From JBBDMC01 sp963826055 (GTDB taxonomy: Bacteria > Pseudomonadota > Alphaproteobacteria > Rhizobiales > Kaistiaceae), in contig CAWGVO010000017.1 of NCBI GenBank assembly GCA_963826055.1, positions 333,564 through 397,563 of the forward strand: a stretch of 64,000 bases of DNA. Direction: 5' to 3'. A program made the translations under genes and the position numbers. Each line of letters begins with the position of its first letter. The stretch's first letter is position 1. The notes beneath the pieces are model-generated. The model was not told where the DNA came from and searched no databases. It saw only the letters and a program-made list of their open reading frames with translations. This document shows, in pieces, positions 42,547 to 51,334 of the stretch.

Positions 42547-43335
42547 ATGGACCGTATCCAGAACGCCGCTTCCTTGCTCGCCGCCGCGCGCCTTTCCGCT
42601 CTGCCGGTCGATACCCTCCCTGTGATGATGCGCCCGCGCGACGAGGCCGAGGCCTATTGGGTTCAGGGCGCTGTCCACGAAATCATCGCGCGCAGCCGTT
42701 TCGGCGAGCGCACCGGCTACAAGATCGGCTGCGCCAACGCGATCATGCGGAAGAACCTCGGCGTCCGTAACCCGTGCTCCGGGGGTATCTTTGCCGGCGC
42801 CACCTACGGCAGCGGCATCAGCCTCAAGCACCAGTCGTTCGTTCAGGTCGGGGTCGAGGGTCAAATCGCCGTCCGGCTCGGACGCGACCTGCCGCCAGAG
42901 GACGGTCCCTACGACGCAAAGAACCTGGTCGACGCGGTGGACTACTATTTCGCCGCGGCCGAGGTCGTCGACAACCGCTACATCGACCTCCCGCGCACCG
43001 GCACACCGACGCTGATCGCTGACGATTTCTTCTCGGCCGCCTGCGTGCTTGGCAATCCGGTCGCGGCGGAAAAGGCGGGTGACGTGTCCAAGGTCACCTG
43101 CGTCACCATGATCAACGAGGTCGAGGTTACGCGCGGCAAGGGCAGCGATGTCATGCAGCATCCGCTGAACGCGCTTGCGTGGCTGGCCAATGCGCTCGTC
43201 GGCCGCGGGCAAACGCTGAAGGCGGGCGAGATCGTGCTCCTTGGCGGCCTCAGCGAGCCGCTGTGGCTCGAAGAGGGCGACAAGGCGGTCGTGGAGATCT
43301 CCGGGCTCGGGCACGTCGAAGTCGCGGTCGACTAG
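42547..43335 (+). CDS. 2-keto-4-pentenoate hydratase (MhpD-like) family protein
   Basis: A 262-residue protein of the fumarylacetoacetase/hydratase superfamily (MhpD type). Seen are GYKIGCANAIMRKNLGV, IAVRLGRDLPPEDGPYDAKNLVDAVDYYFAAAEVVDNRYID (with the metal-binding E, E and D of the family), and GEIVLLGGLSEPLWLEEGD. It hydrates unsaturated keto acids or cleaves related substrates. It begins ten bases after ctaA. Its pathway is not present in the window. Confidence 0.85.
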   Translation: MDRIQNAASLLAAARLSALPVDTLPVMMRPRDEAEAYWVQGAVHEIIARSRFGERTGYKIGCANAIMRKNLGVRNPCSGGIFAGATYGSGISLKHQSFVQVGVEGQIAVRLGRDLPPEDGPYDAKNLVDAVDYYFAAAEVVDNRYIDLPRTGTPTLIADDFFSAACVLGNPVAAEKAGDVSKVTCVTMINEVEVTRGKGSDVMQHPLNALAWLANALVGRGQTLKAGEIVLLGGLSEPLWLEEGDKAVVEISGLGHVEVAVD

Positions 43336-43368
43336 GCCGCCCGCTTACGGGGCCCGACGGACGCCGCG

Positions 43369-44343
43369 TCAGTCCAGTCCGGTTGTCTCGTCCAGGCCCA
43401 GCATCAGGTTGAGGTTCTGCACCGCTTGGCCCGAAGCGCCCTTGCCAAGGTTGTCGAGTTCGGCGAGGAGGACTGCTTGGCCGTGCTTGGGCGAGCCGAA
43501 CACCGCTAGCCGCATCCGGTTGGTGCCGTTCAGGCCTTCCGGCTCCGGGTTGCGCGGGTCCAGCGAGGACGCGGTGCCGATTTCCAGCAACTCCTCAAGC
43601 GGCATCACCTCAACGAACCGTTCGCCCGCATAGCGCTCGGCGAGGGCGCCGTGCAACGCCTCGAGCGTCGGCGGGTGCTCCATCGCCCAAAGCTGCAGGG
43701 GCACGGACACCAGCATCCCCTGGGCGAAGCGCCCGACGCTCGGGATGAACAGCGGCCGGTGTTCGAGCGCGGCAAACTTCTGCATCTCCGCGATGTGCTT
43801 CTGCACGACACCCATGGCGTAGAGGCGGAAGTTGTCCTCCGTCGCATTCTCGGAATCCGGGTCTTCGAACGCGGCGATCAGTTGCCGGCCACCGCCTGAG
43901 TAGCCCGACACGGCGTTGACGGTCACCGGCCAGCCCGGCGGCACCAGGCCCGCCGTCACCAGCGGACGCAGCAACGCGATGGCGCCGGTGGCGTAGCAGC
44001 CGGGGTTCGAGACGCGGCCGGATTCGACGATCGCCTGGCGCTGGCCGTCGTCCATCTCAGGGAAGCCGTAGGTCCAGCCGTCCGCGACCCGGTGGGCCGA
44101 TGAGGCGTCGATCACCCTGGTCTTGTTGTTCCGCACAAGGCCGACCGCCTCCCGCGCGGCGGCGTCGGGCAGGCAGAGGACTACCGCGTCGGCGTCATTG
44201 AGAAGCTCGGCGCGCGCCGCCACGTCCTTGCGCTTTTCCGGCGCGATGGAGACCAGGTTCAGGTCGTCGCGGCCCTCCAGCCGCTGCCTGATCTGGAGAC
44301 CGGTCGTGCCGGCCTCGCCATCGATAAAGACGGTCGCGGTCAT
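43369..44343 (-). CDS. argC: N-acetyl-gamma-glutamyl-phosphate reductase, type 2
   Basis: A 324-residue arginine-synthesis enzyme. FIDGEAGTTGLQIRQRL binds NADP, SNPGCYATGAIALLRPL holds the catalytic cysteine, and SGYSGGGRQLI and KHGQAVLLAELDNLGKGASGQAVQNLNLMLG are family sequence. It reduces N-acetylglutamyl-phosphate. It is followed on the same strand by speB and the ribosomal genes upstream of it (rpsI, rplM), an alphaproteobacterial gene order. Confidence 0.95.
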   Translation of the reverse strand: MTATVFIDGEAGTTGLQIRQRLEGRDDLNLVSIAPEKRKDVAARAELLNDADAVVLCLPDAAAREAVGLVRNNKTRVIDASSAHRVADGWTYGFPEMDDGQRQAIVESGRVSNPGCYATGAIALLRPLVTAGLVPPGWPVTVNAVSGYSGGGRQLIAAFEDPDSENATEDNFRLYAMGVVQKHIAEMQKFAALEHRPLFIPSVGRFAQGMLVSVPLQLWAMEHPPTLEALHGALAERYAGERFVEVMPLEELLEIGTASSLDPRNPEPEGLNGTNRMRLAVFGSPKHGQAVLLAELDNLGKGASGQAVQNLNLMLGLDETTGLD

Positions 44344-44357
44344 GGTGTTCTCCTCCG

Positions 44358-45326
44358 CTAGCCGCCGCGCCGCCGCTCGGCGAGCAGGCCGAGGTACATC
44401 ATCGCCACTGTCGCGCCGGCGAGCGCGGTCACGTCGGCGTGGTCGTAGGGCGGCGACACTTCGACCACGTCGGCGCCGACGAAATCGACGCTGCCGAGGT
44501 CGCGCAGGATCGTGATCGCCTCACGGCTGGTGAGGCCGCCCGCTACCGGCGTGCCGGTGCCCGGCGCGAACGCCGGATCGAGGCAGTCGATGTCGAAGGT
44601 GAGATAGGCGTTGGCGCTGCCCACCTGTTCCTTGATGCGCGCGGCGACTCCGGCGGCCCCCAACGCGTCCACCTCGCCGGCGGTGACGATGGCGATGCCG
44701 CAATCGTCCGGCGCCTGCGTCCGGATGCCGACCTGGATCGAGCTCGCCGGATCGATAAGGCCCTCGGCGACGGCGCGGGCGACGAAGGTGCCATGGCTGA
44801 TGCGCGTGCCGTCGTCGGGCCAGGTGTCCTGGTGAGCGTCGAACTGGACGAGGGCGAGCCTGCCGTAGCGCTCGGCGTGGGCCTTCAGCAGCGGGTAGGT
44901 GATGAAATGGTCGCCGCCGAGAGTCAGGAGCTGCACGTTCCGACCGACGATCGCCGTTGCTTGCCTTTCGATCGCGGCGGCGATCTCCATCGGCTTGCCG
45001 AAATCGAAGGCGCCGTCGCCGTAGTCGATGACGGCAAGCGTCTCGAACGGGTCCAGGCCAAAGGGATACTGCGGGTCGCCGTCGAGAATGGCGGAGGCGC
45101 GCCGGATCGCCTGCGGCCCGAAGCGGGCGCCGGGGCGGTTGGTGGTCGCGGTGTCGAAGGGAATGCCCCAGACGGCCACGTCGACGCCGGCAAGGTCGCG
45201 GGTGTAGCGCCGGCGCATGAACGACAGGACGCCGCCGTATGTCGGCTCGATGGCGCCGCCCTTCAGCGGGCCGAGGAAGGCGTTGTCGGTCGGTGGTTTG
45301 TCGCTGGGCTCGGTCATGGTCGGCAT
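44358..45326 (-). CDS. speB: Agmatinase/ureohydrolase family protein
   Basis: A 322-residue arginase-fold enzyme. Manganese ligand motifs GGDHFIT, FDAHQDT, ISHGT and FDIDCLDPAFAPGTGTP, and EVSPPYD, are all present. These are the agmatinase/guanidinobutyrase group rather than arginase. It removes urea from agmatine or a guanidino acid. It ends 14 bases before argC on the same strand. Confidence 0.88.
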   Translation of the reverse strand: MPTMTEPSDKPPTDNAFLGPLKGGAIEPTYGGVLSFMRRRYTRDLAGVDVAVWGIPFDTATTNRPGARFGPQAIRRASAILDGDPQYPFGLDPFETLAVIDYGDGAFDFGKPMEIAAAIERQATAIVGRNVQLLTLGGDHFITYPLLKAHAERYGRLALVQFDAHQDTWPDDGTRISHGTFVARAVAEGLIDPASSIQVGIRTQAPDDCGIAIVTAGEVDALGAAGVAARIKEQVGSANAYLTFDIDCLDPAFAPGTGTPVAGGLTSREAITILRDLGSVDFVGADVVEVSPPYDHADVTALAGATVAMMYLGLLAERRRGG

Positions 45327-45352
45327 CGTACGTCAGACGTGTGGATACGAAA

Positions 45353-45380
45353 AAGGGCGGGCCACGATCGGCCCGCCCTT
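45353..45380 (-). terminator. Rho-independent terminator of the rplM-rpsI operon
   Basis: Arms AAGGGCGGGCC and GGCCCGCCCTT around ACGATC, 22 bases after the rpsI stop, followed on the minus strand by a run of T (fwd AAAA at 45351-45354). Confidence 0.9.
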
Positions 45381-45402
45381 GAAACTCGGACGTGCGCGCC
45401 GA

Positions 45403-45873
45403 TCAGCGCTTGGAGAACTGGAACGAGCGGCGGGCCTTGCGGCGGCCGTACTTCTTGCGCTCGACCACGCGCGCGTCGCGGGTCAGGAAGCCGCCCTTCT
45501 TCAAAATGGCGCGCAGCTCCGGCTCGAAGTAGGTCAGGGCCCGCGAAATGCCGTGGCGCAGGGCGCCGGCCTGGCCCGAGAGGCCGCCACCCGACACCGT
45601 GGCGTTGACATCGTACTGGCCGGTGCGATTGGAGGCGACGACCGGCTGCTGCACGATCATCTGCAGCACGGGCCGCGCGAAATAATTGGTGAAGTCCTTG
45701 CCGTTGACCATGATGCGGCCGGCCCCGCGCGCCAGCCAGACGCGGGCGACGGCGTCCTTGCGCTTGCCGGTCGCGTAGGCGCGGCCGTGAGTGTCGAGCT
45801 TCTGGACGTGGACGGGCGCCGCCGGCGTCTCCGGCTGTGGTGCGAGGTCCTGGAGGGACTGCAGATCGGCCAT
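45403..45873 (-). CDS. rpsI: Ribosomal protein S9
   Basis: A 156-residue S9 with the usual alphaproteobacterial N-terminal extension (MADLQSLQDLAPQPETPAAP). Core features: AYATGKRKDAVARVWL, GQYDVNATVSGGGLSGQAGALRHGISRAL, and the C-terminal KKYGRRKARRSFQFSKR, whose last residues reach the P-site tRNA. Start ATG 45873 lies directly after rplM. Confidence 0.97.
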   Translation of the reverse strand: MADLQSLQDLAPQPETPAAPVHVQKLDTHGRAYATGKRKDAVARVWLARGAGRIMVNGKDFTNYFARPVLQMIVQQPVVASNRTGQYDVNATVSGGGLSGQAGALRHGISRALTYFEPELRAILKKGGFLTRDARVVERKKYGRRKARRSFQFSKR

Positions 45874-45874
45874 G

Positions 45875-46339
<465 letters not shown>

Positions 46340-46367
46340 GGCTGGTTGGGGCCCGTGAATATCGAAA

Positions 46368-46389
46368 GCGGCGCCTCAGGAGGCGCCGC
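46368..46389 (-). promoter_or_regulatory. Hairpin in the rplM leader
   Basis: Perfect ten-base arms GCGGCGCCTC and GAGGCGCCGC around two bases, 29 bases upstream of the rplM ATG. No other gene lies between it and the upstream terminator, so it is part of the rplM leader or a second terminator. An additional inverted repeat GTGGTA-N6-TACCAC lies at 46465-46482. Confidence 0.55.
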
Positions 46390-46530
46390 CGGTTGGCGCG
46401 TTATTAGTCGCGGCCCGTCGTGCGGTCAAGCGGCTTTTGCCAGAGATTCCAAACGCGTAGTTTGGTGGTATCTTGCTACCACAATCCCGGGCGCATTCCG
46501 CGGTCTCCCTTCAGGCCGTGGCAAACGAAA

Positions 46531-46556
46531 AAAGGCCCCGCCGCAGCGGGGCCTTT
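46531..46556 (-). terminator. Rho-independent terminator after the porin gene
   Basis: Arms AAAGGCCCCGC and GCGGGGCCTTT around CGCA, 44 bases after the stop of the outer membrane protein gene, with a T run after it on the minus strand (fwd A run at 46528-46533). Confidence 0.9.
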
Positions 46557-46600
46557 GCGATCTTACCGGAAAGCGGCCGGTGCAGACCCTTCAGGGTCCG

Positions 46601-47503
46601 TCAGTTCAACCACCAGGAGAGCCGTGCCCGGATGGTGTGGCTCATCGTCTTGCCCACCGTCAGGCCGGATTCGTTGAATTCATAGGGGCCGCCGATGCCA
46701 TAGGGGGGGCCGTTGCCATCCTGGTAGCTTTGCGCGCAGTTGCCCAGGTCGCAAGAGGTTGAGAACCCGTTGTATTGGGCGAAGCGATACTCAAGGCCGA
46801 GCGAGAGGTGTTTTCCGACCGCCGTCTCCACTCCGGCGCCGACGAACCAACCGGGCTGCCAGCCACCGGCGCTCAGACCGGAGGAGTAAGCGAGGTTGTT
46901 ATAGTAGTCGAAATAATAGTTGCTCTGGGAACTGATCTGCTTCTGGCCGTAGCCACCGAGGACGTAAAGCAGCGCCTTGGGATTGAGCAGCGCGCCCGCA
47001 CGCAAGCCAACTCCCCAGGCATCGCCGTAGGTGACGGTGTTGCCCACGTCTTTTTCGCGTGTTTGTTGCGCCTCGACGTCGTTGACTCCCCCGCTGCAGC
47101 CGATGCAATCAGCCGAGGTGTTCAATTGGTGGCTGGCGGAGCTGCTGCTTGGCGACCAGTCGTAGTTGGCGAAGACGCCGAAGACAAAATTGTTGGTCTG
47201 ATAGTCGGCGCCCACGTCGCCGCTGAAGAAGAAATTGTGGGCTCCGAGGTCAGCCTCGTCGCTGGCATTCTGCCAAGTTTCATACAGGGAATGCTGATTG
47301 TTGGCGTACACGGACGAGTGGACGAAGTCGAACTGGCCGCCGGCATCAATTCCCAAATGAAACCCGGTCCACTTCCACACGTCCTCGATCGTCGGTGGAG
47401 CGACGTACGCGGGTTCCGGCGCCATCACGTCGGCGGCGTACGCATTGCCAACCCAAAAACTCGCCGCCAAGATAGCGGACGCTGTCAAACGCTTCGTTTG
47501 CAT
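46601..47503 (-). CDS. Outer membrane beta-barrel protein, Omp25/Omp31-like
   Basis: A 300-residue protein with signal peptide (SAILAASFWVGNAYA-AD) and APEPAYVAPP, the motif at the start of mature Omp25/31 proteins. WTGFHLGIDAGGQFDF begins the barrel and the end is TIRARLSWWLN with an aromatic C-terminus. Two cysteine pairs (CIGC, CDLGNC) may be disulfides in loops. ATG 47503 has a GGAGGGGTG site. It is monocistronic with its own terminator. Confidence 0.9.
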   Translation of the reverse strand: MQTKRLTASAILAASFWVGNAYAADVMAPEPAYVAPPTIEDVWKWTGFHLGIDAGGQFDFVHSSVYANNQHSLYETWQNASDEADLGAHNFFFSGDVGADYQTNNFVFGVFANYDWSPSSSSASHQLNTSADCIGCSGGVNDVEAQQTREKDVGNTVTYGDAWGVGLRAGALLNPKALLYVLGGYGQKQISSQSNYYFDYYNNLAYSSGLSAGGWQPGWFVGAGVETAVGKHLSLGLEYRFAQYNGFSTSCDLGNCAQSYQDGNGPPYGIGGPYEFNESGLTVGKTMSHTIRARLSWWLN

Positions 47504-47641
47504 GACACCCCTCCGTGTCCGCCCTTCGGCGAAACTTGTTATGGGCACAACCTTAGCGCACGGTGCCGCGGCCGGCGACTGGTGTGTTTGTTTATTGTGC
47601 GAAGTGTGCTGATCCGGCAACAATAAGGCATTGACTCGGGC

Positions 47642-48160
47642 ATGGAGATGCGCTTGAGCGCTGATTCTATTACAGACGAACGACTTAGCGCCATTCTCTC
47701 AGGGACGCGGACCGTCGCGATCGTGGGCGCGTCGCGGAAGCCGGAGCGGCCGTCCCACGCGGTCATGCGCTACCTGCTCGAGGTCGGCTACCACGTCATC
47801 CCGATCAATCCCGGCCACGCCGGCGGCGAGATCCTCGGCCAGCCGGTGTTCGCCAGCCTCGCCGAGGTGCCGGAGCCGATCGATCTTGTCGACATCTTCC
47901 GCCGGCCCGAGGCGCTGGGGGCCGTTGTCGATGCCGCGCTGGCGCTGCAACCGAAACCGAAGATCATCTGGATGCAGCTCGGCCTCGTCGACGAGGCCGC
48001 GGCGGCCAGAGCCGAGGCCGCCGGCGTCGCCGTGGTCATGGACCGCTGCACGCACATCGAGCACGCGCGGCTGATTGCAAGCCGGCCGTTAGCGGGCCGG
48101 CAGGCAGGTGCCGCCTTCACAGGCAGGGGCCTGGTGATACTTGGCGTTCGGTGGGAGGGA
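47642..48160 (+). CDS. CoA-binding domain protein (YccU-like), reading on without a stop
   Basis: From ATG 47642 the first 145 residues form a CoA_binding domain: TRTVAIVGASRKPERPSHAVMRYLLEVGYHVIPINPG, IDLVDIFRRPEALG, IIWMQLGLVDEAAAA, VVMDRCTHIEHARL. The usual end of the family is just after IEHARL, but the frame runs on into the DUF2269 gene at 48161, because no stop is present. A hairpin GCCGGCC-GTTAGCG-GGCCGGC at 48081-48101 lies at the expected gene end. A lost stop caused by a one-base error is more likely than a true fusion. Confidence 0.78.
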
Positions 48161-48885
48161 TTCATGGAAACGTATGAGTTCGTCAAGTTCCTGCATGTCG
48201 TCAGCGCGATCCTGTGGATCGGGGGCGGGTTCGTCCTCGTCTTCCTGGGCATGGTTGCCGACAGGCAGAGCGACAGAGAGGGCTATTTGCGCATCGTCAG
48301 ACACGTCGTCTATCTGTCGCCGCGCTTCTTCATTCCGTCGTCGGTCTGGCGGTGCTGGTGTTTGGCGTCCTTTCCGCGTGGATCGGTCGGAGCTTCTCGT
48401 TTCTTTGGGTCGACCTCGGGATCGTCGGCTGGCTTTCCACCTTCGTCACCGGCAACTTCCTGATCAGGCCGCGGGCAGAAAAGATCGAGGCGATGGTCGC
48501 CACAACGGGCGTCACCGATCAGGCGGTGGCGATCGGCCGGCAGATGCTCAGCATTGCCAAGTTCGATTTTCTGCTCCTCTTCACCATCGTCGCCGACATG
48601 GTCATCAAGCCGACGCTGGCGGACTGGATCGTGCTCGTCGTCATGGCTGCCTTGATCGTCGCGGGCGCGTTCCTGTTCATTGTGCCGGCCGTGCGCGGGG
48701 CGGCCGAACCCGCGGTCGCTGTAGAAACGCTTTCGCCTTTCCCGCCGGCCGGCAGCATAGCCGGTTGCCGCCCGGATCACATTTCGGTGGCCGGTGCCGT
48801 AGCGCCGGCCGCCGCCGCCGGGTATGTGTTGCCGGCATCGGATCAAACGCGAGGGCAGGTTCAGGCCCCGAGACGGAGGGAGTGA
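48161..48885 (+). CDS. DUF2269-like integral membrane protein, frameshifted
   Basis: Starts at ATG 48161 with a GGGAGGGA site and reads METYEFVKFLHVVSAILWIGGGFVLVFLGMV. A frameshift near 48338-48345 separates the first part (up to RFFIPSS) from the second (GLAVLVFGVLSAWIGRSFSFLWVDLGIVGWLSTF, then FDFLLLFTIVADMVIKP). The first and third membrane segments match DUF2269. The last 60 residues are Ala/Pro-rich and may be unreal because of another error. Role unknown. Confidence 0.7.
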
Positions 48886-48888
48886 AAC

Positions 48889-50174
48889 ATGGCTGAAGAC
48901 CGCGTTCCTGGATTTGCGACGCTGGCGGTGCACGCCGGCGCCAAGCCCGACCCGACCACCGGCGCCCGCGCGACGCCGATCTACCAGACCACGTCGTACG
49001 TGTTCGAGAACGCCGAGCACGCCGCCTCGCTGTTCGGGCTGCGCGCGTTCGGCAACATTTACACACGCATCATGAACCCGACCGAAGCGGTGCTGGAGGA
49101 GCGCGTCGCGGCGTTGGAAGGTGGCACCGCGGCGCTCGCGGTCGCCTCGGGCCATGCCGCCCAGGTGATCACGTTTCACGCCCTGATGGAGCCCGGAGAC
49201 GAGTTTGTCGCCGCCCGCCAGCTCTACGGCGGCTCGATCAACCAGTTCAACCACTCGTTCAAGAGCTTCGGCTGGCAGGTCAAATGGGCGGACATCGACG
49301 ACCTGTCGACGTTCGAGAAGGCGATCACCCGAAGACCAAGGCGATCTTCATCGAGTCGATCGCCAATCCGGGCGGTGTCGTCACCGACATCGAGGGGGTG
49401 GCGGCGATCGCCAAGCGCGCCGGAGTGCCGCTGATCGTCGACAACACGCTGGCGACGCCGTACCTCTGCCGGCCGCTCGACTTCGGCGCCGACATCGTCG
49501 TCCACTCGTTGACCAAATTCATCGGCGGCCACGGCAATTCGATCGGCGGCATCATCGTCGACGGCGGCAAGTTCAACTGGATGGCGTCGAAGCGCTACAA
49601 GTTCCTCTCGGCGCCGCGACCGGAATACAACAACATGGTGCTGGGCGAGGCTTTCGGCAATTTCGCCTTCGCCATCGCCTGCCGCGTCCTTGGCTTGCGC
49701 GATCTCGGACCGGCGATCTCGCCGTTCAATGCCTTCCTGTTTCTGACCGGGGCGGAGACGCTGCCACTCAGGATGCAGAAGCACTCGGACAACGCCCGCG
49801 CGGTAGCCGAGCATCTGGCGGCGCACGACAAGGTGACGTGGGTGAGCTACGCGGGCCTGCCCGGCGACCGCTACCACAACCTTGCGAAGAAATACTGCCC
49901 CAAGGGGGCGGGCGCGGTGCTGACCTTCGGGGTCGAGGGCGGGGCCGCGGCGGGCGAAAAGGTGGTGTCGACGGTCAAGCTTTTCTCGCACCTCGCCAAC
50001 ATCGGCGATACCAAGAGCCTGATCATCCATCCATGGTCGACGACCCACAGCCAGCTCACCGAGGAGCAGCGCAAGGTGGCCGGTGCCGGCCCGGACGTGG
50101 TGCGGTTGTCGGTCGGGATCGAGGATGTTGCCGACATCATCGCCGATCTCGACAACGCGCTCGCGGCGATCTAG
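48889..50174 (+). CDS. O-acetylhomoserine/O-succinylhomoserine sulfhydrylase (MetY/MetZ), frameshifted
   Basis: Cys/Met metabolism PLP enzyme of about 428 residues. The first part (to 49328) holds TTSYVFENAEHAASLFGL, NIYTRIMNPTEAVLEERVAALEGG; the second, from KAIFIESIANPGG, has VDNTLATPYL and the PLP lysine in VHSLTKFIGGHGN, and HPWSTTHSQL near the end. The break is at 49328-49331: AITPKTK would need ACCCCGAAG where ACCCGAAG is present, i.e. one C lost in a C run. It makes homocysteine or methionine precursor from acetyl-homoserine and sulfide. Confidence 0.9.
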
Positions 50175-50186
50175 CCCAAAACGCAT

Positions 50187-50220
50187 CTGGCCTTCACGCC
50201 GACATCGGCGTGAAGGCCAG
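50187..50220. terminator. Long perfect hairpin between convergent genes
   Basis: Sixteen-base arms CTGGCCTTCACGCCGA and TCGGCGTGAAGGCCAG around two bases, between metY/Z (ends 50174) and the SPW gene (ends 50244). A T run on the minus side (fwd AAAA 50178-50181) supports a bidirectional terminator. Confidence 0.8.
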
Positions 50221-50243
50221 CGCTGGTCAGTCAGGTGCTCTGG

Positions 50244-50600
50244 CTACCTTGATGCCATCTGGGCCGGCGGACGGGCCACCGTCCATAGCTCGATCGCCGC
50301 AAGCACTGCGACGGCGAGCCCGATCAGCACGTGGGTCCACAACGCCTCGACGTTCCCCGTGAAGTGGAGGACGAAGGGCGAGGCGATGACCCACAGGCCG
50401 AGGACGAGGTTGACCCACTCTTCCCACTGCGCGAACGCGAACAGGGCCGCTATCGCGACGACGCCGATGATGAGACCGGCGATCACCGCGTTGTAGGTCA
50501 CTGTTCCAGCGGGGAAGACGAGGATCCAGGGACTGGCGATCAAGAGAATGGCGAGGACGAGATTGATCCCGTCAATGGCCATGACGTTGCTTTTTTCCAT
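50244..50600 (-). CDS. SPW-repeat membrane protein
   Basis: A 118-residue protein with four hydrophobic segments and two copies of the SPW motif (IASPWILVFP and IASPFVLHF). SPW proteins are small bacterial membrane proteins of unknown role. ATG 50600 follows an ideal AGGAGG site. No operon partners. Confidence 0.85.
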   Translation of the reverse strand: MEKSNVMAIDGINLVLAILLIASPWILVFPAGTVTYNAVIAGLIIGVVAIAALFAFAQWEEWVNLVLGLWVIASPFVLHFTGNVEALWTHVLIGLAVAVLAAIELWTVARPPAQMASR

Positions 50601-50787
50601 GGCAACCTCCTTTGTGCAGACTGCCACCCGTCCGCTCATTGGCTAAGTTTGCGGACGATTGTTGGAGGGAATCTGGGTATTGCGGCGCCGACTTAAAGGG
50701 GCCGGGACCATTTGTCGCCGCCGATAGTCGGTGGCGAGCGGTCCCTGGTGCCGGAGGCCGTGGGGGTCCACGCGGAAGGTCGACCGG

Positions 50788-50824
50788 CCGGTTTCTCGCG
50801 TCGCCCGCGCGGGCGCGAAACCGG
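50788..50824 (-). terminator. Imperfect hairpin after the small cysteine-rich protein gene
   Basis: Outer arms CCGGTTTC and GAAACCGG with an inner GCCCGC-GCGGGC, 33 bases downstream of the small secreted protein's stop on the minus strand. No T run, so weak evidence. The remaining gap 50601-50787 shows no gene. Confidence 0.4.
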
Positions 50825-50856
50825 TCAGCCGACCATGCGTTGCCTGAGTCGGACGG

Positions 50857-51114
50857 CTACCCCGCCGGGGTACCGCAGACGTAGTAAGCCCTGTTGCCGC
50901 CCTGGATGCGGGTGAGGAGTATTTGCAAGCCGGCGCGGCATTTGAAGACCCCGCTGGTGCAGGAATAGCTGTTGTTGGTGCCGCTGGCGGTGAACCCCGT
51001 TGTGCAGACCTTCGTCACGGCCTGGTACACCTGCGCTTGCGATGACCCAAACCAGACGAGGCCCATCAGGGCTGCGCCGGCAAGGGCGGCTGTGACGGTG
51101 ATAGCGTGTCGCAT
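50857..51114 (-). CDS. Small secreted cysteine-containing protein
   Basis: An 85-residue protein with a signal peptide (TAALAGAALMGLVWFGSSQAQ) and a mature part of about 58 residues with four cysteines (KVCTTG, YSCTSG, FKCRAG, YVCGTP), probably two disulfides. No known family. ATG 51114 is chosen because the upstream frame lacks hydrophobic sequence. Confidence 0.6.
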   Translation of the reverse strand: MRHAITVTAALAGAALMGLVWFGSSQAQVYQAVTKVCTTGFTASGTNNSYSCTSGVFKCRAGLQILLTRIQGGNRAYYVCGTPAG

Positions 51115-51334
51115 TTCTTCTGCTCCGGTTCTGCGCCTGCCGAGATGGCTGCGGTTCTGCGGCGCAATGGCCCTACTGTTCGGCAGGCTGGCGCCGGCGA
51201 AAGTCTTCCGGTTCCCGCCGCAATGCCGAGCGGTCACGCTATGTCGGGTGAATGGTGGCGTCGTCATCCCAAAGGATGACTCGTCCCAGCTTGCCAGCTA
51301 GAGTGGAGTGGGGGCACAGGGCGATGGATCGACG

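Noticed and set aside
48889..50174. Two separate half-size PLP proteins
   Set aside because: The two frames join at one missing C and together form a full MetY/MetZ protein.
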